Shown here piece after piece: positions 42,456-51,990 of a stretch of DNA of 64,000 nt. Numbering within the stretch: the first letter of the stretch is position 1; every line of letters begins with the position of its first letter. Both the position numbers and the translations under genes were made by a program. The DNA comes from Sphingorhabdus sp. Alg231-15. Lineage in GTDB: Bacteria; Pseudomonadota; Alphaproteobacteria; Sphingomonadales; Sphingomonadaceae. A model generated the notes under the pieces. That model was not told the origin of the DNA, ran no database searches, and was given only the letters and a program-made list of their open reading frames with translations. The stretch spans positions 1,860,001 to 1,924,000 of the forward strand of contig NZ_LT703001.1 in the NCBI RefSeq assembly GCF_900149705.1, in the 5' to 3' direction.

Positions 42456-45212
42456 CTATTTTTTCATTGCCTCCTTGAGAGCAGCCAGTTCGGCAAAAGC
42501 GCCGCCTGCAGTGGCCAAAACCGGCTCGGCCTTGCGCGATCCGGAGGCGGGCTTACCGGGGCGCTTGCCGCGCGGCTTCTTGCCGTGGTTTTTATTTGGC
42601 TTCCCGGACCGTGCCTTTCCCATACCCTTCCACCGCCAATAGACTGACGGCGTCTCGGGCACGGCAAGCTGATCTGTCGTTTCTGATGGATCAGATGTCG
42701 ATGGTGCGTCATCACTCGATGGTTCGCCAGACATTTCCGGCTCGGTTGAGTCCGGCGCGGCCGCCGCGGTATCTTCGGTTTTTTTCAGCTCCACATTTTG
42801 CGGCTTATCATCGGTTTTTTCGAATCCAGCCATATCAAGCAGCGCATCATGTACCGATGTTGACAAGCCCAGCGAAGTTGCAAGCGCAGGATCAATAGCA
42901 AAAACGGGACCAGCTTGCCGCGCCTCATGCGCTTGCTTTACCAGCCGTTCGGCCATGTCGACCCGGACATATTCACCGCCAATTTTGCGAAAGCCCAGTC
43001 GGCTCGCATGATCGGGCGCTGCGAATGTCCATTCCTTCAAATGAACAGCATTATCGCCAGGGAGTGCAATCATTGATTGTTCATCGAGCGCGGCAAACAG
43101 GGCCGTGCGCCACAGCACAGCGCCCGGCTTCATCAGCGCATGATGAAAAATGTCAAGCGCTCCGAAAACCAACCCTCCGCGCCGGGCAACCCCGCGCATA
43201 TCATTGTCAAGCGCACGCACAGCCTGATCGATTTGTCGGCGTGCGATGATACCGCCTGCTTCGACAATCTGGGCAAAAAGCGCACGCACCGAAGCAGGTG
43301 TATTCTCATCATTGGCAAGCACATCAATTTTGACGAGCCCTTCCAAATGCTTCGCCTTCATCGCTTCAACCCATTGCTTGATCCGCGCCTCGGCTTTTTT
43401 GCCATTCTCTGGCGCGATATCCTTCAGTGCTCGATCAAAATTAATCTCCGGGTTTAAAAGGTTTTTACCCTTGATAAGCACAGCAAGCTGCGCGCCTTGC
43501 CAATAGATTACTGGCTGCCCGGCGTCATTCGCGGCTAGCGTTAATTCACTGTCAGGAGCTTTAGCGAGCGCATCAGCTTTATCAGTCATAATCGGTCCCA
43601 AATATCTTTCCGCTGCAGCAAGCAGCATCTTGCGGTCTTCCCTCCGGCTATCCGAAGGCACGACAAATTGAAAGCCCTTCAGCGTCCCAATTTCCAGCCC
43701 GTCAACCAATACCGCACCGTCGGCTTCCAATGCAACGTCTTGCGGCAACGCACCCTTCAGCAAACCGCGCATCAAAACGCGAGTGCGCTTGTCGACAAAT
43801 CTTTGGGTCAGTTGAACATGCATAGCATCGCTCAGTCGCCGCTCGAGTTGACGGGTGCGTTCGACCATCAGGTCCGCTTGTTCAACCCAATGCGTTTTTT
43901 GGGCAATATAACTCCAGCTGCGGGCCGCAGAAATCCGGGCAGCAAGCGTCGAGATATCGCCTTGAACATTTTCCAACCGGGTGATTTCCTGTGCCATCCG
44001 GGCATGCGGAATACGACCATTTCCTTGCGCCAGATAGGGCCAAAGCGAGGCGATAAACCGTGCCTGATGATCGGCGCCCACTTTCCGAAAATCGGGAATA
44101 CAGGCGGCCTCCCAGAGCAAACGTACATTATCGCGTCCGACGGCGAGACGCCTGATATTGGGATCCTGCGCCAGCCGCTTCAATACCGCTAGATCAACGG
44201 CTTCAGGAGCGGCCTGCAACAGCCGGTCCCTCGGCTTGTCCTCAAGCGATGCTATCAGGCTGGTCACGCTTTCCAGATCCGGTTCAGCATTGCGCCAATA
44301 GAGCCACTCCAACATTGGAAAACTATGGTCTTCCAATCGTTCGATTTCTTCCGGCTCCAGCTCGTCCGAAGAGGCCAATCCCGACAATATGCCGAAACTG
44401 CCATCCTTTTGATGGCGGCCTGCCCGACCAGCAATCTGGCCTATTTCCGCAAGCGTCAAACGACGGCGGCGGCGTCCATCAAATTTTTTCAAGGCTGCAA
44501 ATGCGACATGGGACACATCGAGATTAAGACCCATCCCAATTGCATCGGTTGCGACAAGATAATCAACCTCGCCGTCCTGGTACATTTTGACCTGTGCATT
44601 ACGGGTTTGCGGGGAGAGTGAGCCCATCACAATTGCCGCTCCGCCATGTTGGCGGCGCAGCATCTCAGCAATCGCGTAAACGTCCTCCAGAGAAAATGCG
44701 ACAATGGCGGATCGACGAGGCAACCGGGATAATTTGCGCGGCCCTGCATAGCTGAGTGTCGAAAAACGCGGACGGCTGACAATCTCTGCTTCGGGAACGA
44801 GTTTTTCAATCAGCGGCCGCAAGCTGTCAGATCCCAAAATCATTGTTTCGTCCCGGCCGCGGATATTCAGCATCCGGTCGGTAAATATATGCCCGCGCTC
44901 CGGGTTGATGCCGAGCTGCGCCTCATCGATTGCGACAAAGCTGAAATCGCGATTGACCGGCATAGCTTCAGCCGTACAGAGGAACCAGCGTGCATCCTTG
45001 GGGATGATTTTTTCCTCGCCGGTTACCAAAGCGACCCGGTTAACGCCCTTTAGGGCGACGACACGATCATAAACCTCACGCGCCAGTAACCGCAGCGGAA
45101 AGCCGATCATGCCACTGGAATGGGCACACATCCGCTCGACCGCCAAATGGGTTTTACCGGTGTTGGTAGGGCCAAGAACGGCAATAACGGAAGACTGGGA
45201 GAAGTCAGGCAT
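42456..45212 (-). CDS. Suv3/MgpS-like superfamily 2 RNA helicase
   Basis: The 918-residue protein has Walker A LGPTNTGKTHLAVERM (residues ~13-28), the DExH-type motif AIDEAQLGINPERGH, SAIVAFSLEDVYAIAEML, the motif V-like YLVATDAIGMGLNLDV and motif VI QIAGRAGRHQ. This is the Suv3-like bacterial helicase found upstream of S4-fdxA in alphaproteobacteria. The last ~130 residues are low complexity, acidic then Lys/Arg-rich (GKARSGKPNKNHGKKPRGKR), suggesting RNA contacts. An RNA unwinding/degradation role is plausible by homology to mitochondrial Suv3. Confidence 0.92.
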   Translation of the reverse strand: MPDFSQSSVIAVLGPTNTGKTHLAVERMCAHSSGMIGFPLRLLAREVYDRVVALKGVNRVALVTGEEKIIPKDARWFLCTAEAMPVNRDFSFVAIDEAQLGINPERGHIFTDRMLNIRGRDETMILGSDSLRPLIEKLVPEAEIVSRPRFSTLSYAGPRKLSRLPRRSAIVAFSLEDVYAIAEMLRRQHGGAAIVMGSLSPQTRNAQVKMYQDGEVDYLVATDAIGMGLNLDVSHVAFAALKKFDGRRRRRLTLAEIGQIAGRAGRHQKDGSFGILSGLASSDELEPEEIERLEDHSFPMLEWLYWRNAEPDLESVTSLIASLEDKPRDRLLQAAPEAVDLAVLKRLAQDPNIRRLAVGRDNVRLLWEAACIPDFRKVGADHQARFIASLWPYLAQGNGRIPHARMAQEITRLENVQGDISTLAARISAARSWSYIAQKTHWVEQADLMVERTRQLERRLSDAMHVQLTQRFVDKRTRVLMRGLLKGALPQDVALEADGAVLVDGLEIGTLKGFQFVVPSDSRREDRKMLLAAAERYLGPIMTDKADALAKAPDSELTLAANDAGQPVIYWQGAQLAVLIKGKNLLNPEINFDRALKDIAPENGKKAEARIKQWVEAMKAKHLEGLVKIDVLANDENTPASVRALFAQIVEAGGIIARRQIDQAVRALDNDMRGVARRGGLVFGALDIFHHALMKPGAVLWRTALFAALDEQSMIALPGDNAVHLKEWTFAAPDHASRLGFRKIGGEYVRVDMAERLVKQAHEARQAGPVFAIDPALATSLGLSTSVHDALLDMAGFEKTDDKPQNVELKKTEDTAAAAPDSTEPEMSGEPSSDDAPSTSDPSETTDQLAVPETPSVYWRWKGMGKARSGKPNKNHGKKPRGKRPGKPASGSRKAEPVLATAGGAFAELAALKEAMKK

Positions 45213-45444
45213 TGGCGCTATCTCACCGTATCTTCACCAAACTGGCAAGCAATTTCAGTTCAGATTCAGTAAGATTCTTGGGTATCTGGCCGGATATCGG
45301 CGATTTTACACGTTTTACCGCATAGCTCGCGTTCAAGGCCGGATCTTAAATTGACATTAACCTTGTTCCTTCACAGAGACAGAAACAACATTGCGATGGA
45401 ATACTGTCTTTGCGTTGATAAGACAGCGTCGCCAAGGGGTGCAT

Positions 45445-47013
45445 TTGTTCAAGAGTATCGACATGCTTGCCGATCAGGGAAATGGGGCTGCCGCCATTGC
45501 AGCAGAACCGCCCGCGCCGGTATTTGCTGTGCCCGAGGCTTGGTCCAGCAGGATTGAGGATTGGCAAGAAAGGCTGGCCCAGACCGACTGGGTCCCTGAT
45601 CTTGGCCAGGATATCGGAAGCTTCACCTGGCTGCGCGGCCTCGCCACTTTGGTTCTGCTTTGCGGTGTCGCTATCTCTTGCTTACCGGATTTTGGCCCTA
45701 TCAGAGGCCATCAAAGTGCGGCGCTAACCGGCGCCCGCGCCGATCAGGCACGATCTCAGACCATTGCCCCGCTTGCTTATGGAGGCGACACCGGTATCCG
45801 GATGGCCGCCACCGACGCCGTGCGACCGCTCGCACAGAGCCCTGAACGTCCATCCATCGAGCTGGTAGCAACCTTGGGCCGTGGCGATAGCCTGCGCCGG
45901 GTATTGCAACGGGCCGGAGTGGCCAACCAGGAAGCAAGCGACGTGACCGAGATGGTTTCTGGCGCTGTTTCTTTGGGCGAAATTAAGCCGGGCACCAAAA
46001 TTGATGTGACCCTCGGCCGCCGTCCGGCGAAAAACCAGCCTAGACCGCTAGACCAACTGGCGTTTCGTGCTCGCTTTGACCTAAATCTGGAAGTGGTTCG
46101 TAGCGATGGTGCGCTAAAGCTCAACCGCAAACCGATCATGGTCGACGACACTCCTCTGCGCATCAAAGGCGTGGTTGGTTCGAGCCTCTACCGCTCTGCC
46201 CGTGCGGCTGGCGCTCCGACCGAAGCTGTCCAAAAATATCTCCGGGTGATTGGCAAGAAAATGTCAGTATCGCGTGATATTCGATCCACGGACGAGTTTG
46301 ATATCATATTGGGTTATCGCCGCGCTGAAACCGGCGAGGTCGAAGTTGGTGAGCTGCTTTATGCTGGCCTCGATCGCGGTGGCAAATCGAAAGCACAGAT
46401 GCTGAAATGGACCAGCGGCGGTCGGGCAAACTGGTTCGAAGCTTCCGGCGTTGGCCAATCCAGTGGCGAACTGGTCCGTCCAACGCGCGGCCGCAAGACT
46501 TCGGGCTATGGCATGCGCCGGCATCCGATCCTGCGCTATAAGCGCATGCACAGCGGTCTAGATTTTGGCGGCGGCTATGGCGCCCCGATTTATGCGGTGA
46601 CCGATGGCAAGGTGACATTTGCTGGCCGCAAAGGCGGCTACGGCAAATTTGTGAAGATCAAACATGGCGGCGGTCTTGCTTCCGGCTACGCTCATATGAG
46701 CCGCATCGCGGTGAGCAATGGCCGCAGCGTCCGCAAGGGCCAGATTATCGGCTATATTGGTTCAACAGGGTTATCGACCGGACCGCATCTCCACTATGAA
46801 CTCTATCGCAATGGCCGCACGATCAATCCCAACTCGGTCAAATTTGTTCAACGCTCGGAATTGAGCGGCAAGGAACTGCGCCGTTTCAAAGGTGAATTGC
46901 AGCGCCTGAAAAAAGTCACGCCTGGCGCAGCATTGGGAAGTTTGAAAAGCGCATCAAACGCACCCAAGCAACAGCGAGAAATCAATCGGCTGGCCAAAGC
47001 TTCGATCAGCTAG
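45445..47013 (+). CDS. M23 family metallopeptidase (murein hydrolase-like)
   Basis: About 522 residues from the TTG at 45445, which has AAGGGG just upstream; the frame is open to 45391 and the start is not certain. One membrane segment lies at ~62-82 (LRGLATLVLLCGVAISCL). An OapA/LysM-like region follows (LVATLGRGDSLRRVLQRAGV). The C-terminal peptidase M23 domain has the zinc-site residues in MHSGLDFGGGYGAP, SGYAHMSRI and GPHLHYELYRNG. It is expected to be a periplasmic endopeptidase on peptidoglycan cross-links, anchored in the inner membrane. The C-terminal 60 residues are basic. Confidence 0.93.
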   Translation: MFKSIDMLADQGNGAAAIAAEPPAPVFAVPEAWSSRIEDWQERLAQTDWVPDLGQDIGSFTWLRGLATLVLLCGVAISCLPDFGPIRGHQSAALTGARADQARSQTIAPLAYGGDTGIRMAATDAVRPLAQSPERPSIELVATLGRGDSLRRVLQRAGVANQEASDVTEMVSGAVSLGEIKPGTKIDVTLGRRPAKNQPRPLDQLAFRARFDLNLEVVRSDGALKLNRKPIMVDDTPLRIKGVVGSSLYRSARAAGAPTEAVQKYLRVIGKKMSVSRDIRSTDEFDIILGYRRAETGEVEVGELLYAGLDRGGKSKAQMLKWTSGGRANWFEASGVGQSSGELVRPTRGRKTSGYGMRRHPILRYKRMHSGLDFGGGYGAPIYAVTDGKVTFAGRKGGYGKFVKIKHGGGLASGYAHMSRIAVSNGRSVRKGQIIGYIGSTGLSTGPHLHYELYRNGRTINPNSVKFVQRSELSGKELRRFKGELQRLKKVTPGAALGSLKSASNAPKQQREINRLAKASIS

Positions 47014-47024
47014 TCGGCCCGGTT

Positions 47025-47342
47025 CTAAATGTCTCCGAGGCAAATCTCGGTGGCTGCATCCAACTTCGCTTGTGGCGGGTTCATTTTCTCGCCAAGACCA
47101 TCCAACGATTTATCCAGCTCTTCACCCAGGCAATTGCATATTGGTGTAGCGGCCTCTTCCGTCGCGCCGGCCTTGGTGGATTCAGTAACGCAGCCTGCTA
47201 AAAATTCGGTCGTCCAGCTTTCATCGAAGCTTTTGTTAAAGGCGCCCGTCAGGCTGTTTTCATCATCTGCATTGCCGCATCCAGACAAGATAAGAGTGAC
47301 CGCCAGAACGGCCGGGACAACGCATTGAAACCGGTGAGACAT
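47025..47342 (-). CDS. Small lipoprotein of unknown function
   Basis: The 105-residue protein starts at the ATG at 47342, with AAGGAATGCCTC upstream; the longer open frame is rejected. The signal ends in the lipobox ILSGC, so Cys20-type lipidation is likely. The mature part is acidic with four cysteines (LAGCVTESTK, ATPICNCLGEEL, ATEICLGDI), probably forming disulfides in the periplasm. I do not recognise the family. It is convergent with the M23 gene. Confidence 0.75.
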   Translation of the reverse strand: MSHRFQCVVPAVLAVTLILSGCGNADDENSLTGAFNKSFDESWTTEFLAGCVTESTKAGATEEAATPICNCLGEELDKSLDGLGEKMNPPQAKLDAATEICLGDI

Positions 47343-47543
47343 GAGGCATTCCTTTTTATTCATAGTGAGACAAGGCAATGTCGACGAAGAGCGAACCGGA
47401 TGGAGAAAATCTGAGGGCTTTGCCCATCTTCGTCCACGCTTCACAATTCTTGAGATGGATGTAAAAGAAGCAATCCTTCGCCGCAAGCTGTTCAAGATGC
47501 TATTTCAATTGCCCTTGCGTGTCGTCGCTCTATATTAAGCTCC

Positions 47544-48545
47544 ATGACCCAAAGCCCCGCTTTTCCACGCACCCGCCTGCGCCGCACTCGTGTTTCTGCA
47601 TGGAGCAGAGCCATGGTAAGGGAAAATGTCCTGACGCCGGCAGATCTGATCTGGCCCCTGTTCATTTCTCAGGGCAGCAATGTTGAGGAACCGATCACCT
47701 CGCTCCCCGGTGTTTCACGATGGTCGGTGGACCTTGTTGTCGAGCGAGCGAAAGAGGCACGTGATCTGGGAATTCCTTGCATTGCCCTATTCCCGAACAC
47801 GCCGGCCGAAAAGCGCAGCGAGGACGGTGCGGAAGCGCTCAATATCGACAATCTCATGTGCCGTGCCACAAAAGCGGTAAAGGATGCGTTGGGAGACGAT
47901 ATTGGCGTGCTCACCGACGTCGCGCTCGACCCCTATACAACCCATGGCCAAGACGGGCTGATTGATGCCAATGGCTATGTCGAGAATGACCGAACTCTCG
48001 ATATGTTGACCAAGCAAGCCCTTAATCAGGCGAATGCCGGGGCAGATATTATTGCGCCGTCCGACATGATGGATGGACGGGTCGGTGCTATTCGCGACAC
48101 GCTGGAACTAGCACATCATCATAATGTCCAGATCATGGCCTATGCCGCCAAATATGCCAGCGCCTTTTATGGACCGTTCCGCGATGCCGTAGGTTCGAGC
48201 GGCACCCTGAAAGGGGATAAGAAAAGCTACCAGATGGATGCCGCCAATAGCGATGAAGCGATGCGGGAAATCGCCCTCGATATTGCCGAAGGTGCAGATA
48301 GCGTAATGGTCAAACCCGGCCTGGCCTATCTCGATATAATTTATCGCGCGAGGACAGAGTTTAACGTGCCGGTATTTGCTTATCAGGTGTCGGGTGAATA
48401 TGCCCTGGTCAGCGCCGGTGCAGAAGCAGGCGTCGGCGACCGCGATGCCTTGATGATGGAAAAGTTGATCGCGTTCAAACGCGCCGGCTGTTCTGGCATC
48501 CTCACCTATTTCGCCGCCGATGCGGCACGGCTTCTCCATGAGTGA
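47544..48545 (+). CDS. hemB: Delta-aminolevulinic acid dehydratase (porphobilinogen synthase)
   Basis: The 333-residue enzyme condenses two 5-aminolevulinate molecules to porphobilinogen in tetrapyrrole synthesis. The two active-site lysines are K203 (AAKYASAFYGPFRD) and K257 (VMVKPGLAYLD). In the metal-site region it reads DVALDPYTTHGQDG, with Asp129 in place of the three cysteines of the zinc enzymes, so it is the Mg-dependent type. It supplies haem, siroheme and corrinoid precursors, linking to the siroheme and B12 genes in the window. Its 3' end overlaps the GNAT gene by 8 bp. Confidence 0.98.
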   Translation: MTQSPAFPRTRLRRTRVSAWSRAMVRENVLTPADLIWPLFISQGSNVEEPITSLPGVSRWSVDLVVERAKEARDLGIPCIALFPNTPAEKRSEDGAEALNIDNLMCRATKAVKDALGDDIGVLTDVALDPYTTHGQDGLIDANGYVENDRTLDMLTKQALNQANAGADIIAPSDMMDGRVGAIRDTLELAHHHNVQIMAYAAKYASAFYGPFRDAVGSSGTLKGDKKSYQMDAANSDEAMREIALDIAEGADSVMVKPGLAYLDIIYRARTEFNVPVFAYQVSGEYALVSAGAEAGVGDRDALMMEKLIAFKRAGCSGILTYFAADAARLLHE

Positions 48546-49095
48546 CATCATATTGGAAACCGAACGGTTGCGCCTGCGTGGTTGGCGGGACGAAGATATT
48601 GATCCGTTCATGACATATCTCAACACGCCCAAAGTCACGCGCTGGCTCGGCGGTGTTCAAACCCGCGAGAAGTTTCTGGAAGCAGTTGAAAGAATCAGGG
48701 GCTATGACCGAGATTTTGGCCATACCTTCTGGATTGTTGAACGCAAATCCGATGATGCCTTATTGGGTTTCTGTGGATTGAAACGAGTCAATGCACCGCA
48801 AGCCAAATTAACCGGTGCCTTCGAAATCGGTTGGCGGCTGCGCGAGGATGTCTGGGGCCAGGGCTATGCCAGGGAAGCTGCAGCGGCGACTATGGACGCC
48901 GCTTTTACACGCCATGAAGCTCCCTTTGTTGTTGCCCTCACGGTTCCCGGTAATGAGCCATCATGGGGCCTGATGAAACGGCTCGGCATGACCCATCGAC
49001 CGGAACTGGACTTTCATGATCCCAACTATGGTGAGGATCTGAACCCCACGATAGTCTACCGAATTGAAGCCAAGGACTGGAAACCTGAAGCATGA
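48538..49095 (+). CDS. GNAT family N-acetyltransferase (RimJ/RimL-like)
   Basis: The 185-residue protein starts at the ATG at 48538, inside the last codons of hemB. It has the RimJ/RimL-type acetyltransferase pattern: ETERLRLRGWRDEDIDPF at the N-terminus, FEIGWRLREDVWGQGYAREAAAATM with the acetyl-CoA pyrophosphate loop (QGYARE) and a C-terminal NEPSWGLMKRLGMTH. Substrate unknown. The next gene is a paralogue of similar length, and both share the start ETxRLxxRGWRExD, so tandem duplication is likely. Confidence 0.9.
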   Translation: MSDIILETERLRLRGWRDEDIDPFMTYLNTPKVTRWLGGVQTREKFLEAVERIRGYDRDFGHTFWIVERKSDDALLGFCGLKRVNAPQAKLTGAFEIGWRLREDVWGQGYAREAAAATMDAAFTRHEAPFVVALTVPGNEPSWGLMKRLGMTHRPELDFHDPNYGEDLNPTIVYRIEAKDWKPEA

Positions 49096-49110
49096 CTGAG
49101 TCGCTTCTCC

Positions 49111-49656
49111 ATGGCTGAATTTCAATTGGAAACAAACCGTTTGGTCATGCGTGGATGGCGGGAGAATGATCTCGATATCTTCCACGCAATCAACAGCGAT
49201 CCCAAAGTAAGAAAAACGCTTGGCCCTATCATGACACGCCAGCAAGTTGCCGACCTCATCGCTTGGCTGCAAGATTATCAGAAAGAGCATGGTCATTGTT
49301 ACTGGGCGTTGGAAACAAAAGCGGACAAAAAATTGATCGGATGGTGCGGCATCATAAGAGGTGGTGAAGAAACGCCAGTATATGACAAACTGGAAATCGG
49401 TTGGAGAATGGCCTTTGCGCAATGGGGTAATGGTTACGTAACCGAGGCAGCCCAGAAATGCTGTGAATGGGCCGCTGCAACATTCCCGGATGAGCAAGTT
49501 TGGGCCATCACCAGCGAACATAATCATCGCAGCCGAGCGGTCATGGAACGCTTGAACATGAAACATTTCCCAGAGCTTGATTTCGACCATCCGAAAGTTG
49601 ACCCCAAAAGCGATCTGGTGCGGCACGTCACCTACTGTAAGGAAACCTCTAAATGA
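49111..49656 (+). CDS. GNAT family N-acetyltransferase (paralogue of the upstream gene)
   Basis: The 181-residue protein resembles the preceding acetyltransferase: LETNRLVMRGWRENDLDIF, LEIGWRMAFAQWGNGYVTEAA (CoA loop WGNGYVTEA) and HNHRSRAVMERLNMKHFPELDFDHP. It starts 15 bp after the upstream stop and its own stop overlaps the carbonic-anhydrase-like start by 4 bp, so the hemB-GNAT-GNAT-gammaCA run is probably one transcript. Substrate unknown; ribosomal protein or small-molecule acetylation are both possible. Confidence 0.9.
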   Translation: MAEFQLETNRLVMRGWRENDLDIFHAINSDPKVRKTLGPIMTRQQVADLIAWLQDYQKEHGHCYWALETKADKKLIGWCGIIRGGEETPVYDKLEIGWRMAFAQWGNGYVTEAAQKCCEWAAATFPDEQVWAITSEHNHRSRAVMERLNMKHFPELDFDHPKVDPKSDLVRHVTYCKETSK

Positions 49657-50210
49657 CTGATCCTCTTATCCTGCCGTTTAACGGTAAAACACCAAAGATC
49701 CACGAATCGGCTTTCATTGCGCCGGGCTGCAAAATCATTGGCGATGTAGAGATCGGGCCAGAAGCTAGCATCTGGTATAATTGTGTGATCCGTGCCGATG
49801 TGAATTTCATTAAAATTGGCGCGCGCAGCAATATTCAGGACGGCACGACCATCCACTGTGACAGCGCTACACCGGTCACGCCCAACGGCCATCCGACAAT
49901 CATTGGCGAGGATGCGTTGGTCGGTCATATGGTCATGTTACACGGTGCGACACTGGAAGACCGGGCTTTTGTTGGTCTCAGCACCACGGTCATGGATGGC
50001 TGTGTGATTGAAGGCGACGCGATGTTGGCCGCTGGCGCGACATTGACGCCCAACAAGCGAATACCGACCGGACAGCTTTGGGCAGGATCACCAGCCAAAT
50101 ATATGCGCGAACTGACCGAACCGGCCATTGCCGGCATGCGGATGGGTGTTGCCCATTATGTCGAGAACGCCAAAGTCCATAAAGCAGCGGTAGAAGCTGC
50201 TCAAAAATAA
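49653..50210 (+). CDS. Gamma-carbonic-anhydrase-like hexapeptide-repeat protein
   Basis: The 185-residue left-handed beta-helix protein has repeats such as IGDVEIGPEASIWYNCVIRADV, IGARSNIQDGTTIHCDS and IGEDALVGHMVMLHGATL (quoted in part). Histidines in HCDS, GHMV and HGAT are at the zinc-ligand positions of the gamma-CA/YrdA group. Members may hydrate CO2, but many are inactive in assays. The C-terminus (GMRMGVAHYVENAK) is typical. Its ATG overlaps the upstream GNAT stop. Confidence 0.92.
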   Translation: MTDPLILPFNGKTPKIHESAFIAPGCKIIGDVEIGPEASIWYNCVIRADVNFIKIGARSNIQDGTTIHCDSATPVTPNGHPTIIGEDALVGHMVMLHGATLEDRAFVGLSTTVMDGCVIEGDAMLAAGATLTPNKRIPTGQLWAGSPAKYMRELTEPAIAGMRMGVAHYVENAKVHKAAVEAAQK

Positions 50211-50216
50211 CCCGGA

Positions 50217-50735
50217 TCAGCGCATAGCTGATTTCAACTGCTCTATCTCTCGTTGCTGGGAAACAACCTGAGCCTCGATTTTTTCCCGTGATCTGGCAAT
50301 AAGACCAGCTGCCCCTTTTTGTTCACCGGTAAATTCCTGATCCAACCGCTTCATGAAAAGCGAATCGAGATCTGCCAGCGCAGATACCGACGGACTGCGA
50401 TTCATTTCCAGTGACGACAGCTCCATTTGCGCCACCACCCATGATTCGCTGGAGGGTGCAGCACCGCGCGCTGCAGATACGCTTTTCTGCACCTTAGGAA
50501 GGTTCTGCAAAAAGGCTTGATGCGCCGTGTTGCTTTCTTGGACGGCTGCATCAACCGCATTTCTCAGTGCGGACGGCAAGGCCTCCATTGGATCTGCTGT
50601 CGCTGTATCCATATCAGGAATCGCAGGTTTATCCTCGTATGGCCGTTTCGCAAGCGACGGAAAGTCTCCTTGTTGCATGACACAAGCGGACAATGACAAG
50701 CCAAGAAGTGGCATCAAAAATACAGGTAATCTCAT
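50217..50735 (-). CDS. Lipoprotein of unknown function with coiled-coil C-terminus
   Basis: The 172-residue protein starts at the ATG at 50735, giving signal peptide MRLPVFLMPLLGLSLSAC with Cys18 lipidated. The mature part has MQQGDFPSLAKRPYE, a Pro/Asp-rich linker, then a helical region (NAVDAAVQESNTAHQAFLQNL) and a C-terminal heptad-like ARSREKIEAQVVSQQREIEQL that looks coiled-coil. The family is not recognised. It is convergent with the gamma-CA gene and divergent from rplU. Confidence 0.75.
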   Translation of the reverse strand: MRLPVFLMPLLGLSLSACVMQQGDFPSLAKRPYEDKPAIPDMDTATADPMEALPSALRNAVDAAVQESNTAHQAFLQNLPKVQKSVSAARGAAPSSESWVVAQMELSSLEMNRSPSVSALADLDSLFMKRLDQEFTGEQKGAAGLIARSREKIEAQVVSQQREIEQLKSAMR

Positions 50736-50964
50736 GAAATCATCTTTACGCTGAGGCCTTTGATGCGGCAATGGCCTTTATGTTGCGATAGCGGTGCCGT
50801 CATAGTGGCATAAGAAGACAGCAAAATCTTGCCTGAAAATCGGCCAATACCGGTTGACACAGCCATGTCCATCTAGTAGCTGCGCAATCTTTCCAGCGTG
50901 AGCCGAGAGACTCGCGTTTCCTTGCTTGCGCGCTGGAACCACAAGATTGAAACGGAAAAATGCC

Positions 50965-51498
50965 ATGTTCGCTATAGTGCGCACCGGCGGTAAACAATAT
51001 CGTGTTGCCGCAGGAGATATAATCGCAGTCGAAAAACTAGCTGGAGAAGCTGGTGATTCGGTCACTCTTGATGACGTATTGCTGGCCGGTGACGGCGGTG
51101 AGATGAAAGACGTCAAAGGTCTGACCGTGGCTGCCGAAATTGTTGCGCAGGAAAAAGGCGAGAAGGTCATTATCTTCAAGAAGCGCCGTCGGCATAACTA
51201 TCGCCGAAAAAATGGCCATCGTCAGCAGCATACTGTGCTGAAGATTAGCGCCATTGGTGCTGCGAAAGCTGCGAAGAAAGCTGCTCCTAAAAAAGCCGCT
51301 GCCAAGCCAGCTGACGAAAAGCCGGCTGCTGAGAAAAAAGCAGCGCCAGCAAAGAAGGCGGCTCCAGCAAAGAAAGCTGCTGCTAAACCGGCCGCTAAAA
51401 AAGCTGCTGCTAAAACAGAAGCCAAACCAGCTGCAGCCAAAAAAGCTCCAGCAAAGAAACCAGCCGCTAAAAAGCCGGCTGCGAAGAAAAAGGACTAA
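50965..51498 (+). CDS. rplU: 50S ribosomal protein L21 with Lys/Ala/Pro-rich tail
   Basis: Residues 1-98 are standard L21 ([38 protein letters not shown]). Residues ~99-177 form a tail of repeated [10 protein letters not shown] and KPAAKK units, roughly doubling the protein's normal length. Such basic, Ala/Pro-rich tails on L21 occur in some alphaproteobacteria. L21 binds 23S rRNA in the 50S subunit. It precedes rpmA by 3 bp. A TTGACA at 50854-50859 could be the -35 of a promoter, but I see no good matching -10. Confidence 0.97.
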   Translation: MFAIVRTGGKQYRVAAGDIIAVEKLAGEAGDSVTLDDVLLAGDGGEMKDVKGLTVAAEIVAQEKGEKVIIFKKRRRHNYRRKNGHRQQHTVLKISAIGAAKAAKKAAPKKAAAKPADEKPAAEKKAAPAKKAAPAKKAAAKPAAKKAAAKTEAKPAAAKKAPAKKPAAKKPAAKKKD

Positions 51499-51501
51499 AC
51501 C

Positions 51502-51771
51502 ATGGCACATAAGAAAGCAGGCGGCTCGTCCCGCAACGGCCGTGATTCAGAAGGCCGCCGTTTAGGCGTCAAAAAATATGGCAGCGAAGCTGTTGTGGCT
51601 GGCAATATTATTATCCGCCAACGCGGAACCAAGACCCATCCGGGTCGCAATGTCGGTATGGGCAAAGACCACACCCTATTTGCGCTCATTGATGGCAAAG
51701 TGGAATTCCACAAAGGCAAGCTTGGCCGCAAATATGTGTCAGTCGATGCCATGGCGGAAGCCGCCGAATAA
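51502..51771 (+). CDS. rpmA: 50S ribosomal protein L27
   Basis: The 89-residue protein begins [20 protein letters not shown], the conserved L27 N-terminus that reaches the peptidyl-transferase centre, and contains [21 protein letters not shown]. It is the second gene of the rplU-rpmA pair. A strong terminator follows at 51841-51870, so the usual obg gene is not co-transcribed here. Confidence 0.98.
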   Translation: MAHKKAGGSSRNGRDSEGRRLGVKKYGSEAVVAGNIIIRQRGTKTHPGRNVGMGKDHTLFALIDGKVEFHKGKLGRKYVSVDAMAEAAE

Positions 51772-51840
51772 CCGGACAATCGATAACGGGTTGTCCTTTG
51801 AGGGATGACCCGGATGGTTCGAAAGAACTTCCAAATTCAA

Positions 51841-51870
51841 GGGAGAGGGTCACCCCCTCTCCCTTTTTTT
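51841..51870 (+). terminator. Rho-independent terminator after rpmA
   Basis: GGGAGAGGG pairs perfectly with CCCTCTCCC across a short loop (9-bp stem) and is followed by seven T. It is positioned 69 bp past the rpmA stop. Confidence 0.93.
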
Positions 51871-51990
51871 GTCTCTCCCTGTCGAAAATGTCACTGCCTT
51901 GTCATCCGCCCATAGTAGGGGCCGGTCAAATCAAAGCAGGGACGGTTAAATTTGACTTTGGCCAAGTTAGCCAAAAAATGGAGAGTCCCG

